6,572 nucleotides of DNA from Nitrospirota bacterium (lineage in GTDB: Bacteria > Nitrospinota > Nitrospinia > Nitrospinales > Nitrospinaceae): NCBI GenBank assembly GCA_003229345.1, contig QIDN01000282.1, positions 1-6,572 of the forward strand, written 5' to 3'. The notes beneath the pieces were generated by a model. The model saw only the letters and a list, made by a program, of their open reading frames with translations. It was not told the DNA's origin and did not search any database. A program made the position numbers and the translations under genes. Shown one piece after another: positions 1 to 6,054 of the stretch. How positions within the stretch are numbered: position 1 is the stretch's first letter; each line of letters opens with the position of its first letter.

Positions 1-259
1 TCTGTTTTAAATCTTGCCATTGAAATCCCCAGCGTGGTTGGGCCAGCGCGATCATCAAAAACACAAGTCCCCATATCAGGAGTCTGGTTTTCCTGCGGCG
101 TTGCTCCCATACGGCAGGACTGACTAGCCGGGATAAAAGGGAGGCGTCCACGAATTGGGCGGATAACGCTTTTCTTTTCTTCTCCGCCCAGATCATGAAT
201 CCGGCCAACAACGGAATCAGGACGATCAAATACAAATAAAGAGGTTCGCCGAATCGCAT
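1..259 (-). CDS. batB: BatB-type VWA membrane protein, N-terminal part (runs off left edge)
   Basis: Only the first 86 codons are in the window; the frame is open to position 1. Reading leftward from the ATG at 259-257, the protein begins MRFGEPLYLYLIVLIPLL. It has a hydrophobic segment at about residues 7-24, a basic stretch (EKKRKA), a second hydrophobic segment at about 58-74, and then the LAQPRWG motif. The same layout, two N-terminal membrane helices followed by 'A.A.PR.G', opens the neighbouring BatA, so this is a paralogue. In this family a VWA domain follows the second helix; here it lies outside the window, so its metal-binding site cannot be checked. The ATG sits one base after the batA stop, and AAGGGTG upstream is a good ribosome-binding site, which implies coupled translation. 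The BatB assignment rests on position after BatA and the paired N-termini; it could be any second BatA/B-type VWA protein. Confidence 0.85.
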   Translation of the reverse strand, partial: MRFGEPLYLYLIVLIPLLAGFMIWAEKKRKALSAQFVDASLLSRLVSPAVWEQRRRKTRLLIWGLVFLMIALAQPRWGFQWQDLKQ

Positions 260-260
260 A

Positions 261-1259
261 TCAGGGCACCCTTCGTAAACGCGTTTGTGACAGTACCATC
301 TCTGCGAATACCAGAAGCAAGGCTGGGATCAAGAGCAGGGGGAACAGTTCCCGGTATTCGGAATGGTCGATCCATCTGACCTCCGACTTTTCCAGGGAAT
401 CGATCTGTGCATAAATCTGTTTCAATGAATCCGAGTCGGTGGCGCGGAAATACCGCCCGCCCGTTTGTTCGGCGATCTTCTTCAGAGAGTCCTCGCCTAT
501 TTCAACCCTCTGCATCAGCATTTTTCGCCCGAAGGGAGTGTTGATTGGAAAAGGGGCCTGTCCTGTAGTTCCCACGCCCACAGTGTAAATTTTGATATCG
601 TAGGTTTTCGCAATCTCCGCCGCTTGGAACGGAGTAATGTTGCCTGCGTTGCTGCGTCCGTCTGTGAGTAGGATGATCACTTTCGATTTGGATTCCAGAT
701 CCTTCAGGCGCTTGACGGAAATTCCAATGGCAGAGCCGATGGCTGTGGAATCCCCGGCCACGCCGATTTGTAGTTTGTTCAGGAACGAGTGGAGGATGTC
801 GTGGTCCAAAGTGAGGGGGCATTGGGTGAACGCTTCGTTTCCGAACACCACCATCCCCATGCGGTCAAACTCGCGGCTGTCGATGAATTGGCTGACCACG
901 TCCTTGACCACCGTCAACCGATCCACCGGTTGATTATTTTTTTCGAAATCCATCGCCCGCATGCTTCCCGAGGTGTCGATGGCCAACAGGATGTCTACCC
1001 CGGCAGACAGGATTTCGGTGCTCTTGCGCCCTTCCTGTGGACGCGCCAGCGCCGTCACCAGCAACGCAATGGCGAGACACCGGAGGATCAGAGGTGTGGC
1101 GGCGAGAAAATCAACTCCTTTGCGGTGCAGAGTTTTTAGAGAATCGAGTGAGGAGAAATGCAGAGTCGCCGGGCGGGTTTTCAAGGCTCGATAAATAAGC
1201 AACGGGATGATGACTAGCAGCAGAAACAACCAGGGGTCCTGAAACTGAAAATAACTCAT
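261..1259 (-). CDS. batA: BatA-type VWA domain membrane protein
   Basis: A 332-residue protein with the full BatA layout: hydrophobic helices at about residues 9-25 and 55-73, a VWA domain at about 87-285, and a C-terminal helix at about 305-322 followed by a basic tail (RLRR). The metal-ion-dependent adhesion site is intact by eye: D95-x-S97-x-S99 in LLAIDTSGSM, T172 in GDSTAIGSAIG, and D200 in ILLTDGRSNAG. The segment IAEQTGGRYFRATDSDSL (about 262-279) is typical of the family. The VWA domain probably lies on the periplasmic side between helices 2 and 3, where it would contact partner proteins through a bound divalent metal ion. The start is 11 bp after the BatD-like stop, with AAGG nine bases upstream of the ATG. 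Members of this family sit with MoxR and DUF58 genes, as here, and in Bacteroides the Bat proteins have been linked to aerotolerance. The actual role in this organism is not shown by the sequence. Confidence 0.93.
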   Translation of the reverse strand: MSYFQFQDPWLFLLLVIIPLLIYRALKTRPATLHFSSLDSLKTLHRKGVDFLAATPLILRCLAIALLVTALARPQEGRKSTEILSAGVDILLAIDTSGSMRAMDFEKNNQPVDRLTVVKDVVSQFIDSREFDRMGMVVFGNEAFTQCPLTLDHDILHSFLNKLQIGVAGDSTAIGSAIGISVKRLKDLESKSKVIILLTDGRSNAGNITPFQAAEIAKTYDIKIYTVGVGTTGQAPFPINTPFGRKMLMQRVEIGEDSLKKIAEQTGGRYFRATDSDSLKQIYAQIDSLEKSEVRWIDHSEYRELFPLLLIPALLLVFAEMVLSQTRLRRVP

Positions 1260-1270
1260 GAAATTTAACC

Positions 1271-2305
1271 TTAGGCCGCTGTCGGTGAATTGATCTGAAA
1301 TTTGGATGTGATCTCCGGTGCCGTGGTCCGGATAAAATTACGCACTGCCTCGACATGGTTGTTAGCGGTTTGGAGTTCAACCGGGGCTTTCGCAAACTTG
1401 ACCTGATCCGTTGCCGGAAGCAGAGCCAGAATGGTTTGCCGCACATTGGCGCCCACGTCACCGTCACCGGATACATACTCGCCGATTTCTTCCGTGGTCC
1501 AGTCCAGCGCAGGAATCGACAGGAGCGTGCCCAGGTAACGTCGGAAAATTTCCGACAGCACAAAATAATGTTCCTGGAATTGTCCGCTTTTGAGCAGTTC
1601 CCTCTCCAGCAGCCGATCGAGTTCCGCTAAAGCGGTTTCGTGTGGTTTTAAATCCGGAACGGGAGTGGATACCGGCGCGGGAGTTTTTTTCGTTTGTTTG
1701 AGCCACCAGAAAAATCCTGCAACCACCGCCAGGGCCGCCAAGCCCCAAAGAATCCATTTGAGATACTTTTGCCAGTCCCACCCCGCGCCGATGATGGGTT
1801 TGATGTCTTTAATATCGTTTGGTGCCCCATCCTGAAAGAGCACCGAGCGCACTTCAATTACTGCCGCTGGCGCTTGCAAAGTTCCAGGTATGGGATGAGA
1901 CGCATCATCCGGCGATGGAGCCGTGAACTCGATAGGGATTTGTGGGAGGTTGTAAAACCCGACGGCATCCGCCCGGAACTTGAACCAGAACGTTTCTTCC
2001 TGTTGACCCTCTACTTCTTTGGGTTCGGATGTTCCTCGATCCACACCGTCGAAACCTTTTTCAAAGTGAGAACCAGGGTCTGGTGGAAAGACATGAATGC
2101 CGGCATCGTGGCGGACGATAATGGAGTAGGTGACGACATCTCCAATGGTCACCTGGCGTTGGCTGACGCGGGTCTCAGCCGAGATGGGGGAGGGGGCCGC
2201 TGCGTCCGCCAAAACCGGCAGGGGTGCCAGCCATAATCCCATCAAGGCCAGCCATCCTCCCCAATTATTGAATAAGGCAAGCGAGGTACGCTTTATCATA
2301 CTCAT
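1271..2305 (-). CDS. BatD-like exported membrane protein (oxygen tolerance / DUF4381-like)
   Basis: A 344-residue protein from the start chosen here. The frame stays open upstream to an ATG at 2428, but that start would add 41 residues (MRRRGGLVPAL...) encoded wholly inside the preceding gene. The ATG at 2305 forms a TAATG stop/start with that gene and places a signal peptide at the N-terminus: KR near residue 5, a hydrophobic stretch at about 16-32, and cleavage probably after VLA (residue 33). A second in-frame ATG at 2299 is equally compatible. The exported part (about 35-180) looks like a BatD beta-sandwich, with 'VTIGDVVTYSI' and 'GFYNLPQIPIEF', and ends in DIKDIKPI just before a membrane helix at about 182-202. 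The cytosolic tail (about 220-330) has the LLERELL...EIFRRYLG...TTEEI pattern seen in DUF4381/BatD tails. It is shorter than the BatD proteins of Bacteroides. It probably scaffolds the BatA/BatB VWA proteins in the envelope; that role is inferred from family and context. Confidence 0.85.
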   Translation of the reverse strand: MSMIKRTSLALFNNWGGWLALMGLWLAPLPVLADAAAPSPISAETRVSQRQVTIGDVVTYSIIVRHDAGIHVFPPDPGSHFEKGFDGVDRGTSEPKEVEGQQEETFWFKFRADAVGFYNLPQIPIEFTAPSPDDASHPIPGTLQAPAAVIEVRSVLFQDGAPNDIKDIKPIIGAGWDWQKYLKWILWGLAALAVVAGFFWWLKQTKKTPAPVSTPVPDLKPHETALAELDRLLERELLKSGQFQEHYFVLSEIFRRYLGTLLSIPALDWTTEEIGEYVSGDGDVGANVRQTILALLPATDQVKFAKAPVELQTANNHVEAVRNFIRTTAPEITSKFQINSPTAA

Positions 2306-2820
2306 TATTGTTGGGATGTTTTTGACCGGCTCCGGCATTGTTGTATTTGAGTTTCTGATTTCTGGACTCGGTGTTCCTCTGGTTGCGCGGTTTTTGAGTG
2401 CAGGAACCAAACCACCGCGTCGTCGCATTTGCCAAGCTCGACATAGAGTGTGGCGATGTCGAAGGAAATCCGTGAGCGGGTTTCCATATCCACTTTTTGT
2501 GTGTCCAGGTACCTTTGATAATGTTCGATCGCCTGCGGCTTGAGCCCCTTGTCTTTCAGCTCTTCAGCAATCGTCACCAACTGCGGTCCCCATGTGGTTT
2601 TGTCTGTTCCTTTTACGAATGCCTTTTTGATGAACATGGCAATGAATATGCCGAAAGCCATTATGGTAATGAACGTCAACCCGATCACGAAGACTTTTAG
2701 TTTGGTGCTCACCCCCGTTGTCGGTATCCAACCACCGGAAGTTCCGCCGGGTTCACGGCTCACGGGCGGCAGTTTGCGGCTGTTGGGATCGTCGGTTTCT
2801 TTTTCGTCTGGTGTTGGCAT
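2305..2820 (-). CDS. Small single-pass membrane protein with TPR-like C-terminal domain
   Basis: A 171-residue protein with three parts. Residues 1-40 are polar and rich in Pro, Gly and Asp. Residues 41-63 form one long hydrophobic helix (VFVIGLTFITIMAFGIFIAMF) flanked by lysines. Residues about 77-146 look like one to two degenerate tetratricopeptide-type helical hairpins (AIEHYQRYL, then ISFDIATLYVELGKCDDAVVWFL). The tail is polar (RSRSKTSQQ). It starts six bases after the DUF58 stop, with AGAGG upstream, and ends in a TAATG shared with the BatD-like gene, so it is firmly in the operon. TPR proteins (BatC, BatE) occur in Bat operons elsewhere, usually downstream; this one may play that adaptor role from a different position. 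I do not recognise a named family for the full-length protein, and the TPR call is by pattern only. Membrane orientation is ambiguous because both flanks are basic. Confidence 0.8.
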   Translation of the reverse strand: MPTPDEKETDDPNSRKLPPVSREPGGTSGGWIPTTGVSTKLKVFVIGLTFITIMAFGIFIAMFIKKAFVKGTDKTTWGPQLVTIAEELKDKGLKPQAIEHYQRYLDTQKVDMETRSRISFDIATLYVELGKCDDAVVWFLHSKTAQPEEHRVQKSETQIQQCRSRSKTSQQ

Positions 2821-2826
2821 TTTATC

Positions 2827-3774
<948 letters not shown>

Positions 3775-3779
3775 GTGTT

Positions 3780-4772
3780 TTAGGGGACCTCAATAGTGTC
3801 GAATATTTTTTTCAGGATATCGTCCGGCGTGACATTTTCCGCTTCGGCTTCGTACGTCAGGAGGATGCGGTGGCGTAGAATGTCGAACCCGATGGTTTTG
3901 ATATCGTGTGGCACCACGTACCCGCGCCCCTGCATGAACGCGTAAGCCTTGGACACCCGGTTGAGAAAGATGGACGCACGCGGCGATGCGCCGTATTGGA
4001 TCATCGATTTCAGGGAATTGAGGTTGTGGGTTTCCGGCGACCGCGTCGCGGTGACCAGATTGATGATGTAGTCCTGCAAGTTTTCGTCGATGTAGATCGA
4101 TTCGTAAACCTCCCGGGCCTTGGCGATTTCTTCCGGATGGATCACGGCGTTGACTTTGGAATGGTTGTTGGATGACGATACCCTTTGAATGATCTGCTTT
4201 TCTTCCTCCTTGGAGGGATAGTCGATTTTCAGCTTGAAGACGAACCGATCTACTTGCGCTTCCGGTAATGGATAAGTCCCTTCCTGTTCGATGGGGTTCT
4301 GCGTAGCCAGCACCATGAACGGGTCGGGCAGAGGAAAGGTTTCTCCGCCGATGGTGATCTGTCGTTCTTCCATCGCTTCCAAAAGTGCGCTCTGCACTTT
4401 GGCAGGGGCGCGGTTGATTTCATCCGCCAGAATGATGTTGGCGAAGAGGGGACCTTTCTTCACGACAAACTCTTCGGTCTTTGGCTGGTAAATTTGGGTG
4501 CCGATCAAATCCGCCGGGAGCAGGTCCGGGGTGAATTGAATGCGCTTGAAACTGGCTTCGACGGTTTGGGCCAGAGTTTTGACGGCGGTGGTTTTGGCCA
4601 GACCGGGAACGCCTTCGACTAGAATGTGCTCGCCGGTCAGCAGGCCAAGAATCAGCCGGTCGATCAAATAGCGCTGGCCAACCATGACCCGCTCCATTTC
4701 CTGGATCATGTTCGGGATGAATTGGCCGGACTGCTGGACGGTGGCGGTTATTTCTTCAATATTCCGGGTCAT
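3780..4772 (-). CDS. moxR: MoxR-family AAA+ ATPase
   Basis: A 330-residue AAA+ ATPase, the usual size for MoxR, and first gene of the operon. All catalytic motifs are present. Walker A is GVPGLAKT (residues 54-61). Walker B is IILADEIN (113-120), with D117 and E118. The sensor 1 region is LATQNP (155-160) and is followed by PIEQEGTYPLPEAQVDRF, the MoxR hallmark with R176 as probable arginine finger. The sensor 2 region GASPRAS (261-267) has R265 in the C-terminal lid. There is no signal peptide or membrane helix, so it acts in the cytosol, probably as a hexamer. MoxR proteins are thought to act as chaperones or remodellers that work with VWA-domain partners, for example in maturation of metalloenzymes or complexes. 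The three VWA or VWA-like proteins downstream are the obvious partners. The ribosome-binding site before the ATG is weak (AGAGA, about eight bases away). The substrate cannot be told from sequence. Confidence 0.97.
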   Translation of the reverse strand: MTRNIEEITATVQQSGQFIPNMIQEMERVMVGQRYLIDRLILGLLTGEHILVEGVPGLAKTTAVKTLAQTVEASFKRIQFTPDLLPADLIGTQIYQPKTEEFVVKKGPLFANIILADEINRAPAKVQSALLEAMEERQITIGGETFPLPDPFMVLATQNPIEQEGTYPLPEAQVDRFVFKLKIDYPSKEEEKQIIQRVSSSNNHSKVNAVIHPEEIAKAREVYESIYIDENLQDYIINLVTATRSPETHNLNSLKSMIQYGASPRASIFLNRVSKAYAFMQGRGYVVPHDIKTIGFDILRHRILLTYEAEAENVTPDDILKKIFDTIEVP

Positions 4773-4825
4773 TAAAAAGGTCTCTGATTAAGAGCGGTTT
4801 CCAAGTTAAGTTCAAGTAAACCAAC

Positions 4826-4831
4826 ATTATA
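4826..4831 (-). promoter_or_regulatory. Possible second -10 box for the moxR operon
   Basis: A perfect TATAAT reads leftward about 54 bases before the moxR ATG. No good -35 hexamer lies 16-18 bases upstream (TCTCCC at 17 bases), and there is no extended TG. It could be an activator-dependent or alternative-sigma promoter, or a chance match in AT-rich DNA. Confidence 0.3.
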
Positions 4832-4833
4832 GT

Positions 4834-4858
4834 GAGCTTCCCGTTGCTGGGAGAGCTC
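4834..4858. repeat. Imperfect inverted repeat in the divergent promoter region
   Basis: GAGCTTCCC and GGGAGAGCTC pair as nine base pairs with one bulged G and a six-base loop (GTTGCT). It covers the predicted start site of the leftward 4863-4891 promoter and lies upstream of the TATAAT at 4826. It is not followed by a T-run on either strand, so it is not an intrinsic terminator. It could be an operator or a hairpin at the 5' end of the moxR mRNA; no regulator is identified. Confidence 0.35.
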
Positions 4859-4862
4859 GGAT

Positions 4863-4891
4863 ATCATATCAACCTCGCTGCCTTCCTACAA
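4863..4891 (-). promoter_or_regulatory. Candidate sigma-70 promoter of the moxR-bat operon (extended -10)
   Basis: Reading leftward, TTGTAG (4891-4886) is followed after 17 bases by TATGAT (4868-4863). The -10 matches the consensus at five of six positions, and a TG one base upstream (4871-4870) makes it an extended -10, which can offset the weak -35 (three of six). The predicted start site near 4856 leaves a leader of about 84 bases before moxR. Assigned by eye only. Confidence 0.45.
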
Positions 4892-4921
4892 GCGATGGCT
4901 TCAATCTTTTAAAATTAACCC

Positions 4922-4949
4922 TTTACAAAGCAGATGGTTTTTCTAAAAT
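4922..4949 (+). promoter_or_regulatory. Candidate sigma-70 promoter of the LRR gene
   Basis: TTTACA (4922-4927) and TAAAAT (4944-4949), each matching the sigma-70 consensus at five of six positions, are separated by 16 bases in the AT-rich stretch before the LRR gene. The predicted start site near 4956 gives a leader of about 38 bases, which contains the AAGG ribosome-binding site at 4983-4986. It diverges from the moxR promoter, so the two transcripts start about 100 bases apart. Confidence 0.5.
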
Positions 4950-4993
4950 AGTCCTCTTACATCCATCCCAGACAAAGAGGGCAAGGCAGAATT

Positions 4994-5893
4994 ATGGTCG
5001 ACACGGCAGATATGGTCAAAGAGGGACTCAATATCGAGAATAGCGAACTCGACTTGCGGGAAAAAGAACTGAAGGATGCGGATATTATCGAGATCATGAA
5101 AAGCGGCGAGGTCAAAGGTGTCACCGCGCTGTTTCTCGAGTTCAACGAAATTGGCGATGACGGACTGCGGGCGATTCTTGAGTGCCCGACCATGAAAAAC
5201 CTGACCGTCCTCAACTTGTTTAACAATGAAGTGACGGACGAGAGCGTCAAGGCCATGGCCAAATCCAAAGCCATGCTGAACCTTTCCGAGCTGATCCTCA
5301 GTGACAACAAGGTTGGAGTGGAAGGCGCCAAGGCTATTGCGGAATCCAATGTTATGGGAAACCTGGTCTCGCTGTGGATCGGTGACGGCTTGGGGGATGA
5401 AGGGGTGACGGCGATCGCGAACTCCAAAAGCCTGACGCGGCTCAATCAGTTGTCGGTGTACCGCAACAACATCGGAGACGATGGAGCGAAGGCGATCGCC
5501 CAGTCTTCCAATTTGTCAAAATTGACGGAGCTCAATCTCAACTGGAACTTTATCGAAACCGAAGGTGCTATTGCTTTGGCCAATTCCGAAACCCTCAAAA
5601 ACCTGAAGCAGTTGACGATGACGTTCAACCCCATCGGCAACCGGGGCATTCAGGCCATCGCCAATTCGGAAAAGATGCAAAACATCACTCTGCTCGATCT
5701 GTACGAATGCGAAATTACCGACGAGGGTGCCCGCGCTATTGCAGAATCCAAGCATCTGAAAAATTTAAAAAGCCTGGTGCTGATTCATAATGATATCAGC
5801 GACGAAGTTCAGGAAATGATCAAAAATTCCCCCAATCTTCCGAACCTGGAAAACCTGGTGTTCCGTTTGGGACAGGGTGGGGAAGAGGCTTGA
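4994..5893 (+). CDS. Leucine-rich-repeat protein (ribonuclease-inhibitor-like LRR solenoid)
   Basis: A 299-residue protein made almost wholly of leucine-rich repeats. After a short polar N-terminus and a degenerate first unit (about residues 18-43, ELDLREKELKDADI), nine units run from residue 44 to 285. Eight are exactly 27 residues long and the fourth is 26. The shared pattern is L-x-x-L-x-L-x-x-N-x-I-x-D-x-G-A-x-A-I-A-x-S-x-x-L-x-N-L, for example LNLFNNEVTDESVKAMA. The 'GA.AIA' helix half is the ribonuclease-inhibitor-like class, which builds a curved alpha/beta horseshoe for protein binding. No signal peptide, membrane helix or catalytic domain is visible, so it is probably cytosolic and acts as a binding scaffold; the ligand is unknown. 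The ATG at 4994 is the first start after an in-frame stop (TAG at 4949-4951), with AAGG seven bases upstream. It is divergent from moxR and has its own promoter, so it is probably not part of that operon. Confidence 0.9.
   Translation: MVDTADMVKEGLNIENSELDLREKELKDADIIEIMKSGEVKGVTALFLEFNEIGDDGLRAILECPTMKNLTVLNLFNNEVTDESVKAMAKSKAMLNLSELILSDNKVGVEGAKAIAESNVMGNLVSLWIGDGLGDEGVTAIANSKSLTRLNQLSVYRNNIGDDGAKAIAQSSNLSKLTELNLNWNFIETEGAIALANSETLKNLKQLTMTFNPIGNRGIQAIANSEKMQNITLLDLYECEITDEGARAIAESKHLKNLKSLVLIHNDISDEVQEMIKNSPNLPNLENLVFRLGQGGEEA
5123..5848 (+). repeat. Nine tandem LRR-encoding units of 81 bp (one of 78 bp)
   Basis: The units encode residues 44-285 of the LRR protein. The protein repeat is regular but the DNA copies have diverged, so this is an old tandem duplication kept by selection rather than a recent microsatellite. 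Unit 4 (residues 125-150) has lost one codon in the turn between strand and helix (IGDGLGDEG against SDNKVGVEG in unit 3). The remaining units keep the exact period. Confidence 0.85.
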
Positions 5894-6015
5894 GCCGTAC
5901 CCCCATCCTGAAATATCTTCCCACCATTCTAAATTTTCTGCTCCTCGCCATCCTTTTAATTGAGTCGTACCCGGTTTCAGTTACAATACAGGGCTTCGGT
6001 ATTATCGGGATGTGA
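5890..6015 (+). CDS. Possible small hydrophobic protein (41 residues, TTG start)
   Basis: A TTG codon overlaps the LRR stop (TTGA) and opens a 41-codon frame ending at a TGA at 6013-6015. The predicted peptide begins LSRTPILKYLPTILNFLL (first residue would be Met) and has a membrane-helix-like stretch at about residues 9-24, then a short tail ending in FGIIGM. GGTGG at 5876-5880 lies about nine bases upstream and could serve as a ribosome-binding site, and the overlap would allow translational coupling. Against it: the frame is short, it starts with TTG, no family is recognised, and the predicted promoter of the next gene lies inside it. A chance open frame in pyrimidine-rich intergenic DNA is at least as likely. 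Confidence 0.22.
   Translation: MSRTPILKYLPTILNFLLLAILLIESYPVSVTIQGFGIIGM
5960..5987 (+). promoter_or_regulatory. Candidate sigma-70 promoter of the propeller-repeat gene
   Basis: TTGAGT (5960-5965, four of six consensus positions) and TACAAT (5982-5987, five of six) are 16 bases apart. The predicted start site near 5994 leaves about 60 bases before the ATG at 6055. With no clear terminator after the LRR gene, the downstream gene may also be read through from the LRR promoter. Confidence 0.4.
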
Positions 6016-6054
6016 AACGCATGCCCGGAACGATAAGAAAGGTGAACAGGTTTT

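Noticed and set aside
1694..2236. 180-codon plus-strand frame inside the BatD-like gene
   Set aside because: It is antisense to a well-supported gene, has no recognisable domain and shows a low-complexity Gly/Arg-rich end; it is a chance frame.
4957..5445. 162-codon open frame antisense to the LRR gene
   Set aside because: Its Ser/Leu/Ile/Pro-rich, repetitive composition is the mirror of the LRR repeats; the plus-strand frame has clear family structure, a ribosome-binding site and a promoter.
5411..5499. Two GCGATCGC octamers (5411-5418 and 5492-5499), resembling the cyanobacterial HIP1 element
   Set aside because: They are exactly 81 bases apart and encode the conserved Ala-Ile-Ala of adjacent LRR units, so they reflect codon choice in the repeat rather than a HIP1 signal.
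5894..6054. Intrinsic terminator for the LRR gene
   Set aside because: No GC-rich hairpin followed by a T-run was found; the T-rich stretches (ATTTTCT, CCTTTTAAT) are not preceded by a stem.
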